8,383 nucleotides of DNA. It comes from Clostridia bacterium (GTDB taxonomy: Bacteria; Bacillota; Clostridia; Christensenellales; Borkfalkiaceae). The notes beneath the pieces were generated by a model, which saw only the letters and a list, made by a program, of their open reading frames with translations, ran no database searches and was not told where the DNA came from. The stretch covers positions 1 to 8,383 of the forward strand of contig JAFVRU010000043.1 of NCBI GenBank assembly GCA_017504065.1, in the 5' to 3' direction. Positions 1 to 6,477 of this stretch are shown piece after piece (position 1 is the stretch's first letter; every line of letters starts with the position of its first letter). A program made the position numbers and the translations under genes.

Positions 1-563
1 GTATTTTAAGCGAGCCCGTGGACGTAAGCAAATTCGGCTTGATCTATGCGGGCGCGCAGAAGAATATGGCGCCTGCGGGTTTGACGGTGGTGATCGTTCG
101 GGAAGACTTGCTCGGAAAAGCGCGTAAGGAAACGCCGACCATGCTGGATTATAAGGTGATGGCGGACAACGGCTCGATGTATAACACGCCGCCGTGCTAT
201 TGTATTTATATCGCGAAGCTGGTCTACGAATGGATTTTGGAGCTCGGCGGGTTAGAAGCCATGCAGGAGCGGAATAGAAAAAAAGCCGCGTTGTTATACG
301 CGTATTTGGACGGGCAAACGTATTATACCGCGCCCGTGAGCAAGGATTGCCGTTCGATGATGAACGTTACGTTCGTAACGGGTGATCCGGACTTGGACAA
401 AAAGTTCGCGGCTGAAGCCGCGGCGCAGGGGTTGCAAAATCTGAAAGGCCACCGCTCGGTCGGCGGTATGCGCGCTTCGATTTATAACGCGATGCCGTAC
501 GCGGGGGTGGAAAAACTCGTGGCGTTTATGGATACGTTCGCGAAAAACAATCCCAAACCGTAA
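1..563 (+). CDS. serC: Phosphoserine aminotransferase, 3' part (5' end outside window)
   Basis: SerC is a PLP enzyme that converts 3-phosphohydroxypyruvate and glutamate to O-phosphoserine and 2-oxoglutarate, step 2 of serine synthesis in the cytosol. The reading frame is open from base 3 (ILSEPVDVSKFG...), so the GTG at 18 is an internal valine and the true start lies upstream. About 186 C-terminal residues are present, roughly half of the usual ~360. The PLP lysine is in the motif AGAQKN, codon at bases 60-62. The C-terminal family signature GHRSVGGMRASIYNAMP is intact around bases 450-495. The residues after the lysine are MAPAG where many relatives have IGPAG, a mild variation. The stop is 16 bases before serA, so the two are almost certainly cotranscribed. 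Identification is by recognised motifs and by the neighbouring serA; the missing N-terminus cannot be judged. Confidence 0.95.
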   Translation, partial: ILSEPVDVSKFGLIYAGAQKNMAPAGLTVVIVREDLLGKARKETPTMLDYKVMADNGSMYNTPPCYCIYIAKLVYEWILELGGLEAMQERNRKKAALLYAYLDGQTYYTAPVSKDCRSMMNVTFVTGDPDLDKKFAAEAAAQGLQNLKGHRSVGGMRASIYNAMPYAGVEKLVAFMDTFAKNNPKP

Positions 564-579
564 ACAGGGAGATCGGAAT

Positions 580-1746
580 ATGTTAAAAATTCAACTCATG
601 AACAAAATAGCAAAAGTGGGTACGGACGTATTGTCTGCGACCCGTTACGAACTCGGCGAAACGATCGAGAACGCGGACGCCATGATGGTCCGTTCGGCGA
701 ATTTACACAACGTATCGCTGCCGTCCAACTTACGGGCGATCGCCCGTTGCGGCGCAGGGGTGAACAATATCCCCGTCGAAGCTTGTACGGAAGCGGGGAT
801 CGTCGTATTCAATACCCCCGGCGCGAACGCAAACGCGGTAAAGGAATTGGTGATCGCAGCGCTGATCTTGGCTTCGCGGGATATTCTCGGCGGAGTCAAA
901 TGGGCGGAAACGCTCAAGGGTGAAACGGACGTAGCTAAAAAAGTCGAAGCTGGGAAATCCGTGTTCGTCGGGCATGAGCTCGCAGGGAAAACGCTCGGCG
1001 TGATCGGGCTCGGCGCGATCGGCGGCATGGTTGCAAACGCGGCAATTTCGCTGGGTATGAGCGTTATGGGCTACGACCCGTATATTACGGCGAAAGCGGC
1101 TTGGAGTCTTGCTCCGTCCGTCAAACAAGCGTCCGATTACGCGGATATATTCGCGCATTGCGATTACATTACCTTGCACGTTCCCGCAACGCCGCAAACG
1201 AAGAATATGATTTCGGAAAAGACGCTTGCGCAAATGAAAGACGGGGTGCGGATTTTGAACCTTGCGCGCGCCGATCTCGTGAATGCGGCGGATTTGAAAC
1301 AAGCGCTTGCGAGCGGTAAGGTGGCGCGGTATATCACCGATTTCCCGACGGAAGAAACGGTCGGGGTGGACGGGATCGTTGCCATTCCCCATCTCGGCGC
1401 TTCGACGGTGGAATCGGAAGACCATTGCGCGGTCATGGCGGCGCAGCAGTTGGACGAGTTTTTGCTTTGCGGCAATATCCGCAACAGCGTGAATTTCCCG
1501 ACGGTAGGCGTACCGCTGTCCGACAAACCGCGGGTGTGCGTGATGAATAAAAATATCCCGAATATGCTTTCGCAAATCACGGCGGCGTTCTCCGCGGAAA
1601 ATATCAATATCGAGAACTTTGCAAACGCTTCCAAAGGGGAAGTGGCGTATACGATCGTGGAAACGAATTTACCCGCAGACGAGCGGATTTTGGAAAAGCT
1701 TCGTTCGATCGACGGGGTGTTCGGCGTTCGGGCATTCACGTTTTAA
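580..1746 (+). CDS. serA: D-3-phosphoglycerate dehydrogenase, short ACT-domain form
   Basis: SerA oxidises 3-phosphoglycerate to 3-phosphohydroxypyruvate with NAD+, the first step of serine synthesis. The 388-residue protein has a substrate-binding part (residues 1-100 with VRSANLH and GAGVNNIP), a Rossmann NAD-binding domain (GLGAIG at 143-148, acidic D166 in GYDPY), and a C-terminal ACT domain (about 317-388), the usual site of serine feedback control. Catalytic residues of the D-2-hydroxyacid dehydrogenase family are visible: R230 in NLARADL, a glutamate at 258/259 in FPTEET, and H271 in PHLGAST. The glutamate sits in FPTEE and not in the more usual F-x-x-EP context. It is much shorter than the ~525-residue forms because the intervening (ASB) domain is absent. 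ATG 580 follows AGGGAG (566-571) at good spacing. The gene lies 16 bases after serC and is closed by a terminator. Confidence 0.96.
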   Translation: MLKIQLMNKIAKVGTDVLSATRYELGETIENADAMMVRSANLHNVSLPSNLRAIARCGAGVNNIPVEACTEAGIVVFNTPGANANAVKELVIAALILASRDILGGVKWAETLKGETDVAKKVEAGKSVFVGHELAGKTLGVIGLGAIGGMVANAAISLGMSVMGYDPYITAKAAWSLAPSVKQASDYADIFAHCDYITLHVPATPQTKNMISEKTLAQMKDGVRILNLARADLVNAADLKQALASGKVARYITDFPTEETVGVDGIVAIPHLGASTVESEDHCAVMAAQQLDEFLLCGNIRNSVNFPTVGVPLSDKPRVCVMNKNIPNMLSQITAAFSAENINIENFANASKGEVAYTIVETNLPADERILEKLRSIDGVFGVRAFTF

Positions 1747-1754
1747 ACATAGAT

Positions 1755-1781
1755 AAAAAAGCCGTCTTTCGACGGCTTTTT
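1755..1781. terminator. Bidirectional intrinsic terminator between convergent genes
   Basis: A perfect 6-bp GC-rich stem GCCGTC/GACGGC (1761-1766 with 1771-1776) has a TTTC loop. It is preceded by an A-run (1755-1760) and followed by a T-run (1777-1781), so it can terminate on either strand. It lies in the 38-base gap between the serA stop and the stop of the minus-strand gene, so it probably ends both transcripts. Confidence 0.9.
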
Positions 1782-1784
1782 CTA

Positions 1785-2477
1785 TTACGATTGGCGTTTG
1801 GCTAATATTTTCCCCGTTTTCGCGTTGACGAGAAAAGCGTAAACGTTCATATCCCGATCGATCACGCCCACGTAGTAATAGGCGGCGTCTTCGTATAATA
1901 AACGCAGGTAAATTTCTCCCGCAAACCCGTATTTGTCCGTCAACGAATCAAACAGCTCCTTTTCCGCGTTGCGGACGAGCTCCAACACCCGTTTGGGGGC
2001 AAGCGTTTCTCCGTCTACAACGGAAATGGCGTTCAGTTCGAGCTTTTGCCCGCCGTAGTCGATCGAGCAAGCAATCGAGCCCTGCCCCGCTACGTTGAGC
2101 GTGCAGGAAAAATAATACTCCCCGCGAACGTTGTCGAAGGACATATCGCCGCCGAATTCCTGTTCGCCGATTCGGAAAGAGAGCATACAAGGCTTGTCGC
2201 CGGCGGGCGCGACGAGATAGATTTCCGTTCGCGTAGTCGTTTCGCGCGGAATTCCGTCCGTTTTATAGGGCGTTTCCTTGGTTACGGAATAGATTTTTAA
2301 AGAGAAGCCGTCCGATTCGGCAAGGAATACGTCGTCGCGGAGCTCCGAAACGTAATCGAAATACTCCGTCGGCTTTTTACAGCTCGACGAAAAGGCGAAA
2401 AATAAGGGCAAAAGCAGCAGTAGCGCAACAAGTAGCTTTCGTGAAAACGGAGCTTTTTTTGTAAAGAAAACGTTCAT
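1785..2477 (-). CDS. Lipoprotein-like exported protein with PepSY-like C-terminus, function unknown
   Basis: I do not recognise a specific family. The 230-residue product has a basic N-terminus (KK, RK), a hydrophobic stretch at about 15-29 and then SSSC with C33 followed by KK. This looks like a lipoprotein signal, but the -3 position is Ser where the lipobox normally has Leu or a similar residue, so lipidation is uncertain. The middle (about 55-155) is predicted mainly beta by its alternating pattern. The last ~65 residues (helix VLELVRNAEKELFDSL, then YYYVGVIDRD and VNAKTGKILAK) resemble a PepSY domain, whose typical ending is 'DAxTGxVL'; PepSY domains often occur in exported proteins. The start has no Shine-Dalgarno sequence: the bases just before ATG are AATATAATGAAACC, so the message may be leaderless. 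It is transcribed divergently from the gene at 2592 and convergently with serA. Confidence 0.8.
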   Translation of the reverse strand: MNVFFTKKAPFSRKLLVALLLLLPLFFAFSSSCKKPTEYFDYVSELRDDVFLAESDGFSLKIYSVTKETPYKTDGIPRETTTRTEIYLVAPAGDKPCMLSFRIGEQEFGGDMSFDNVRGEYYFSCTLNVAGQGSIACSIDYGGQKLELNAISVVDGETLAPKRVLELVRNAEKELFDSLTDKYGFAGEIYLRLLYEDAAYYYVGVIDRDMNVYAFLVNAKTGKILAKRQS

Positions 2478-2483
2478 GGTTTC

Positions 2484-2489
2484 ATTATA
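2484..2489 (-). promoter_or_regulatory. Candidate -10 box for the minus-strand lipoprotein-like gene
   Basis: On the minus strand this reads TATAAT, a consensus -10 box, and ends only 6 bases before the ATG (2477). Transcription from it would start at or next to the start codon, giving a leaderless message. No convincing -35 lies 16-18 bases upstream. An alternative promoter is TTGAAA (2552-2547) with TATAAA (2531-2526), but its spacer is only 15 bases; it would give a leader of about 40 bases that still lacks a Shine-Dalgarno sequence. Confidence 0.35.
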
Positions 2490-2534
2490 TTAAAAAAACC
2501 TTGAAAAGATACCGAATAAATTTCGTTTATACAG

Positions 2535-2563
2535 TTGATTTTTTAGTTTCAATGTGATAAAAT
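2535..2563 (+). promoter_or_regulatory. Sigma-A-type promoter with extended -10
   Basis: TTGATT (2535-2540), a 17-base spacer and TAAAAT (2558-2563), with TG one base upstream of the -10 (TGATAAAAT), make a good housekeeping promoter with an extended -10. Start of transcription would be near 2570, followed by the GGGAGGAG ribosome binding site (2578-2585) of the gene at 2592. A weaker minus-strand -35-like TTGAAA lies inside its spacer, so divergent promoters may overlap. Confidence 0.7.
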
Positions 2564-2591
2564 AATAGTAATACAATGGGAGGAGTAGTAT

Positions 2592-3185
2592 ATGGGCGTG
2601 GATAAGGTCATCCTGCGTGCTGTGTTGAGTACGCTTGCCGCGGTGGCGCTGCTGATCGTGTTTTTATTTGTCGCGCTCGTCGGGTTCTATCCTTCCACGA
2701 TGATGGAGATCACTTATAAGCTCGGTATGGACTCCCAAAGTATTCGGTTTGCCGAACGCGCGTATAAACGGAGCGGGGACGTGTACTACATTGCGTACGC
2801 CACGGAAGTTGCGATCGGAATTGACTGCTACGGCAAGATTGATGCTTGCGGGGAAAAATTCATTGCTGACGAAGAATTTTTAGAATACTGCCAAGCCGAG
2901 AACGGCGCGTACGAGCAGTATATTTACGGACAAGTCTGCGTAGCGAAATACGAAGAAGAAAAAGCGGACGAAGCGGTAACGCGCGCATTCGAGCTGATTG
3001 GACAAAACGTATTTCCGAAGCATAACGCGGTCGTAGCGGTGCTTGTTACCGCGCTTTCGGAAAACGATACGCAAACGGTGGAAAAGATCAAGGGAAAAAT
3101 GATAGAGACGCAAGGGACGGTTACGGAAGCGGACAGACCATATTTCGACGAGATCCTTGCGCTTTGCAACGGGGTAAATGGATAG
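2592..3185 (+). CDS. Single-pass membrane protein with helical soluble domain, function unknown
   Basis: I do not recognise this 197-residue protein. Residues 8-33 form one strongly hydrophobic segment (LSTLAAVALLIVFLFVALVGF). The rest, about 40-195, is polar and looks all-helical, with helix pairs such as DSQSIRFAERAYKRSGDVYYIAYATEV and ADEAVTRAFELI that recall TPR-like repeats without giving a clear TPR consensus. There are four Cys in the soluble part (C79, C86, C100, C116) and one near the C-terminus (C192). The orientation is uncertain: the short N-terminus MGVDKVILR is weakly basic, which would put the large domain outside. The start is well supported by GGGAGGAG 7-8 bases upstream and by a good promoter. 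No terminator is seen in the 84 bases before guaB, so read-through into guaB is possible. Confidence 0.82.
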   Translation: MGVDKVILRAVLSTLAAVALLIVFLFVALVGFYPSTMMEITYKLGMDSQSIRFAERAYKRSGDVYYIAYATEVAIGIDCYGKIDACGEKFIADEEFLEYCQAENGAYEQYIYGQVCVAKYEEEKADEAVTRAFELIGQNVFPKHNAVVAVLVTALSENDTQTVEKIKGKMIETQGTVTEADRPYFDEILALCNGVNG

Positions 3186-3211
3186 AATTCCGAGAAAAAC
3201 GGGATCGTCCA

Positions 3212-3239
3212 TTTACGTTTCTATTACGGGAAGAATAAT
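3212..3239 (+). promoter_or_regulatory. Weak candidate promoter before guaB
   Basis: TTTACG (3212-3217), a 16-base spacer and AATAAT (3234-3239) resemble a housekeeping promoter placed about 30 bases before the guaB start. The -35 is a poor match. guaB could instead be read from the promoter at 2535-2563. Confidence 0.25.
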
Positions 3240-3269
3240 TTAAGTTTTTTATACAAGGAGAAGAGTACT

Positions 3270-4724
3270 ATGAGTAGCAAAATCGTAAAAGAAGGTTTGA
3301 CGTTTGACGACGTGTTGTTGATTCCCCAAGCATCCGAAGTATTGCCTTCGGACGTAGACTTGCGGACGAAACTCACGGACAAGATCACGCTCAATTTGCC
3401 TTTGCTCAGCGCGGCGATGGACACGGTTACGGAAAGCCGTATGGCGATCGCGATGGCGCGGGAAGGCGGTATGGGGATTATCCATAAAAATATGTCGATC
3501 GAAGAACAGGCGTCGCACGTCGATAAAGTAAAACGCAGCGAACACGGCGTTATTACCGATCCGTTCTTCCTTGCGCCCGACAATCTTGTAAAGGACGCGG
3601 TCGCGTTGATGGAAAAATACCGCATTAGCGGCGTTCCCATTACTAAGGACGGCAAGCTCGTCGGGATCTTGACGAACCGCGATTTGCGTTTTGAAAGCAA
3701 TTTCGAGCAACCCATTTCCAATATCATGACGAAAGAAGGTTTGGTTACCGCGCCCGTTGGCACGTCGCTTGCGGAAGCGCAAAAAATCCTTGGCAAACAC
3801 CGTATCGAAAAATTGCCCATCGTCGATGAAAAGGGTTATTTGAAAGGCTTGATCACCATTAAAGATATCGAAAAATCCATTCAATACCCCAACTCTGCGC
3901 GTGATGAAAACGGCAGATTGCTCGTCGGCGCGGCGGTCGGCGCAGGCGCAAACACGATGGAACGGATTGCGGCGCTCGTCGAAGCGCGCGTAGACGTAAT
4001 TGCGATCGACACGGCGCACGGTCATTCCAAGGGCGTTTTGGAAAGAGTAGAAAAGATCCGCGCGCAATACCCGAACGTTACGCTCGTTGCGGGGAACGTT
4101 GCGACGGCGGCGGCTACGGAAGCGTTGATTAAATCGGGCGCGGACGTTGTCAAGGTCGGGATCGGTCCTGGGTCGATTTGTACGACTCGTATCGTCGCGG
4201 GGATTGGCGTTCCGCAGCTCACGGCGGTTATGGATTGCGCGGAATGCGCGGACAAATTCGGCAAGCGCGTCATCGCGGACGGCGGTATCAAGTACAGCGG
4301 CGATATCGTGAAAGCGCTCGCGGCAGGCGGTAGCGCGGTCATGGTCGGGTCGATGCTCGCAGGGACGTTGGAAAGCCCGGGCGAAGTCGAACTCTATCAA
4401 GGCAGAAGCTTCAAGGTGTATCGCGGTATGGGCTCGCTTCCCGCAATGGCGGCAGGGAGCAAGGACAGATACTTCCAAGAAAATGCGAAGAAACTTGTAC
4501 CCGAAGGGGTGGAAGGTCGCGTGCCGTACCGTGGCAGCGTAGCCGACGTAATCTATCAAATGAAAGGCGGTTTGCGCGCAAATATGGGTTACTGTGGAAA
4601 GGCGACGGTGGAAGAATTGCGTACGAGCTCGGAATTCGTTCGGATCACGAACGCGAGCTTGGTGGAAAGCCACCCGCACGACATTTCCATCAGCAAAGAA
4701 GCTCCTAACTATACGCAACATTAA
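3270..4724 (+). CDS. guaB: Inosine-5'-monophosphate dehydrogenase
   Basis: GuaB oxidises IMP to XMP with NAD+, the committed step to guanine nucleotides. At 484 residues it is standard full length. The (beta/alpha)8 barrel (about 1-92 and 205-484) is interrupted by two CBS domains (about 93-202), the usual regulatory Bateman module. The active-site loop GIGPGSICTTR holds catalytic C304. D247 lies in the IDTAHGHS motif that contacts the nicotinamide ribose. DGGIKYSGD (338-345) and MVGSMLAG (358-365) bind the IMP phosphate. The flap carries the Arg-Tyr dyad R400-Y401 in KDRYFQ, with the prokaryotic EGVEGRVPY following. ATG 3270 has AAGGAG (3255-3260) at 9 bases. It is the first gene of a guaB-thrH-guaA cluster: the next ORF starts only 15 bases after its stop. 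Nothing is missing or unusual in the enzyme itself. Confidence 0.98.
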   Translation: MSSKIVKEGLTFDDVLLIPQASEVLPSDVDLRTKLTDKITLNLPLLSAAMDTVTESRMAIAMAREGGMGIIHKNMSIEEQASHVDKVKRSEHGVITDPFFLAPDNLVKDAVALMEKYRISGVPITKDGKLVGILTNRDLRFESNFEQPISNIMTKEGLVTAPVGTSLAEAQKILGKHRIEKLPIVDEKGYLKGLITIKDIEKSIQYPNSARDENGRLLVGAAVGAGANTMERIAALVEARVDVIAIDTAHGHSKGVLERVEKIRAQYPNVTLVAGNVATAAATEALIKSGADVVKVGIGPGSICTTRIVAGIGVPQLTAVMDCAECADKFGKRVIADGGIKYSGDIVKALAAGGSAVMVGSMLAGTLESPGEVELYQGRSFKVYRGMGSLPAMAAGSKDRYFQENAKKLVPEGVEGRVPYRGSVADVIYQMKGGLRANMGYCGKATVEELRTSSEFVRITNASLVESHPHDISISKEAPNYTQH

Positions 4725-4739
4725 TAAGGACGAAAAAAT

Positions 4740-5342
4740 ATGCACATCGTATGTTTGGATCTCGAAGGGGTGCTTGTGCCCGAAATTTGGATCGCATTCG
4801 CGGAAGCGAGCGGGATACCCGAACTCAAGCGGACGACGCGGGACGAGCCCGATTACGATAAACTGATGGGGTGGCGGCTCGGCGTTTTGAAAGAACACGG
4901 TTTGGGCTTAAAGGAAATTACCGCCGTCATTGAAAAAATCGAGCCGTTGGACGGCGCGCGGGCGTTTTTGGACAAATTGCGTTCCATGACGCAAGTGCTG
5001 ATTATCAGCGATACGTTTCAGGAATTTGCCGCGCCGCTCATGAAAAAGCTCGGCTATCCGACCATTTTTTGCAACTCGCTAGAAGTCGCGGCAAACGGCG
5101 AGATCACGGGCTATAAAATGCGGGTTGAAAATTCCAAATATACGACGGTGAAGGCGTTGCAATCGATTGGATTTGAAACGGTTGCGGCGGGGGATAGCTA
5201 TAACGATTTGGGTATGATACAGGCGAGCAAGGCAGGGTTTTTATTCCGTAGCACACAACAGATCAAACGGGATTATCCCAATTTGCCTGCATACGAACGC
5301 TATGACGAGCTGTTGACGGCGATCAAAGCGGTCGTAGAATAA
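4740..5342 (+). CDS. thrH: ThrH-type phosphoserine phosphatase / homoserine phosphotransferase (HAD family)
   Basis: The 200-residue protein closely resembles Pseudomonas ThrH, a HAD-superfamily enzyme that removes phosphate from O-phosphoserine and can transfer it to homoserine. HAD motif I is CLDLEGVLVPEIW, with nucleophile D7 and E9 where most HADs have a second Asp; that Glu is typical of the SerB/ThrH group. Motif II is S90 in IISDTF, the motif III lysine is probably K133, and motif IV is GDSYND (D152, D156) for Mg2+. The family signature TTRDEPDYDKLM (32-43) is also present. The length matches ThrH (about 205). TAAGGA (4725-4730) lies 9 bases before ATG 4740. It would supply the last serine-synthesis step to the SerC/SerA enzymes encoded 3 kb upstream, yet it sits between guaB and guaA. 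The fold and motifs are clear; the in vivo substrate is inferred. Confidence 0.93.
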   Translation: MHIVCLDLEGVLVPEIWIAFAEASGIPELKRTTRDEPDYDKLMGWRLGVLKEHGLGLKEITAVIEKIEPLDGARAFLDKLRSMTQVLIISDTFQEFAAPLMKKLGYPTIFCNSLEVAANGEITGYKMRVENSKYTTVKALQSIGFETVAAGDSYNDLGMIQASKAGFLFRSTQQIKRDYPNLPAYERYDELLTAIKAVVE

Positions 5343-5380
5343 GAGAAGACAATTCATTTTTTAAAAAGGAGATATAATAT

Positions 5381-6361
5381 ATGCAAAACAATGTACGTCC
5401 TGAAACGATGGCGCGTATTAACACGAAAGCGCTTGCAGACGCATTTATCGCGGAACAGGTAAAAGAAATTCGTGCGCAAGTCGGGGATAAAAAAGTACTG
5501 CTCGCTTTGTCGGGTGGGGTGGATTCGTCGGTGGTTGCAGCTTTGCTGTTGAAAGCGATTGGCAAACAACTCGTTTGCGTGCACGTAAACCACGGGCTTT
5601 TGAGAAAAGGCGAACCCGAGCAGGTTGTTGAAGTATTCCGCAACCAAATGGACGCAAATCTCGTCTACGTAGCGGCGGAAGATCGGTTTTTGAGCAAGCT
5701 TGCAGGCGTAGCCGATCCCGAAAAGAAACGCAAGATCATCGGAGCGGAGTTCATTCGCGTATTCGAAGAAGAAGCAAGAAAGCAAGAAGGGATCGAATTC
5801 TTGGCGCAAGGCACGATCTATCCCGACATCATTGAAAGCGACGGCGTAAAAGCGCATCACAACGTCGGCGGTTTGCCTGAAGATTTGCAATTCGAGCTCG
5901 TTGAACCGTTGCGGTTTTTATACAAAGACGAAGTGCGTGTTGTCGGCAGCGCGTTGGGGCTTCCCGACGGCATGGTATACCGTCAACCGTTCCCCGGTCC
6001 GGGGCTTGGCGTGCGTTGTCTTGGCGCGATTACGAAAGACCGTTTGGAAGCGGTTCGGGAATCGGACGCAATTCTGCGTGAAGAATTCGCGAACGCGGGC
6101 TTGGAAGGCAAAGTATGGCAATATTTCACCGCCGTACCCGATTTCAAGTCGGTAGGGGTTTCGAATAACGCGCGTACGTTCGCGTATCCCGTGATCATTC
6201 GCGCGGTGAATACCGTAGACGCGATGACGGCGACGATCGAAGAAGTACCGTATGCGGTATTGAAAAAGATTACGGAACGGATCACGAGCGAAGTTCCCAA
6301 CGTCAACCGCGTATTGTTCGATTTGACTCCGAAGCCCACGGGCACGATCGAATGGGAATAA
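5381..6361 (+). CDS. guaA: GMP synthase, ATP-pyrophosphatase subunit only (no glutaminase domain)
   Basis: This enzyme adenylates XMP with ATP and replaces the adenylyl group with ammonia to give GMP. The 326 residues cover the ATP-pyrophosphatase domain (P-loop SGGVDSS at 44-50, HGLLRKGE at 71-78, lid GTIYPDIIES at 144-153) and the dimerisation domain (RQPFPGPGLG at 201-210, KSVGVSNNARTF, C-terminal KPTGTIEWE). The ~190-residue class I glutaminase domain that precedes these in most bacterial GuaA (~510-525 residues) is absent, and no ORF before it encodes one: the preceding gene is thrH. The start is firm, with AAAGGAGAT (5365-5373) at 7-8 bases from ATG, so this is not a truncation artefact. 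HVNHG replaces the usual FVDHG. It is the last gene of the guaB-thrH-guaA cluster, 38 bases after thrH. It either uses free ammonia or pairs with a glutaminase subunit encoded elsewhere, as in archaea. Confidence 0.95.
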   Translation: MQNNVRPETMARINTKALADAFIAEQVKEIRAQVGDKKVLLALSGGVDSSVVAALLLKAIGKQLVCVHVNHGLLRKGEPEQVVEVFRNQMDANLVYVAAEDRFLSKLAGVADPEKKRKIIGAEFIRVFEEEARKQEGIEFLAQGTIYPDIIESDGVKAHHNVGGLPEDLQFELVEPLRFLYKDEVRVVGSALGLPDGMVYRQPFPGPGLGVRCLGAITKDRLEAVRESDAILREEFANAGLEGKVWQYFTAVPDFKSVGVSNNARTFAYPVIIRAVNTVDAMTATIEEVPYAVLKKITERITSEVPNVNRVLFDLTPKPTGTIEWE

Positions 6362-6371
6362 GAAACTAGTG

Positions 6372-6401
6372 AAAAACCCTGCTATCAAGCGGGGTTTTTT
6401 T
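6372..6401 (+). terminator. Intrinsic terminator after guaA
   Basis: AAAAACCCTGC (6372-6382) pairs with GCGGGGTTTTT (6389-6399), with one G-T wobble and a 6-base TATCAA loop, and is followed by a T-run to 6401. It starts 11 bases after the guaA stop. Its last two T bases also form the start of the TTGAAC -35 element of the next gene. Confidence 0.9.
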
Positions 6402-6430
6402 GAACAACAAAACATGCCACAGCATATAAT
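6400..6430 (+). promoter_or_regulatory. Promoter of the cysteine-rich gene
   Basis: TTGAAC (6400-6405), a 19-base spacer and a perfect TATAAT (6425-6430) form a likely housekeeping promoter; the spacer is slightly long. The -35 overlaps the end of the guaA terminator. Transcription would begin at about 6437, after the ATG at 6436, which argues for translation from the ATG at 6478. Confidence 0.6.
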
Positions 6431-6477
6431 ACAGTATGAGAAATTTCTCAAATACGCAAGAGGAATGGAAATACTAT

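Noticed and set aside
730..1575. 281-codon minus-strand open frame inside serA
   Set aside because: It is opposite a complete, recognisable serA and has the same Arg/His-rich shadow composition.
3186..3198. AATTCCGAGAAAA as a PurR box (consensus AWWWCCGAACWWT) upstream of guaB
   Set aside because: It misses the key AAC, and no inverted second box lies at the expected distance.
3249..4898. 549-codon open frame on the minus strand across guaB
   Set aside because: It is a shadow of guaB, whose product is fully recognisable; the minus translation is Arg/His/Phe-rich with no domain.
5373..5378. TATAAT just before the guaA start as a promoter
   Set aside because: There is no matching -35, and it lies between the ribosome binding site and ATG, so it is most likely A/T-rich spacer sequence.
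5381..5500. guaA as a frameshifted or truncated full-length gene
   Set aside because: Upstream bases encode a complete thrH and a strong ribosome binding site; no glutaminase remnant (for example GGPxS or the catalytic Cys motif) is seen in any frame.
6436..6477. ATG 6436 as the start of the cysteine-rich protein
   Set aside because: It lies 6 bases after the -10 box and has no ribosome binding site; the ATG at 6478 fits better. A leaderless start at 6436 is not fully excluded.
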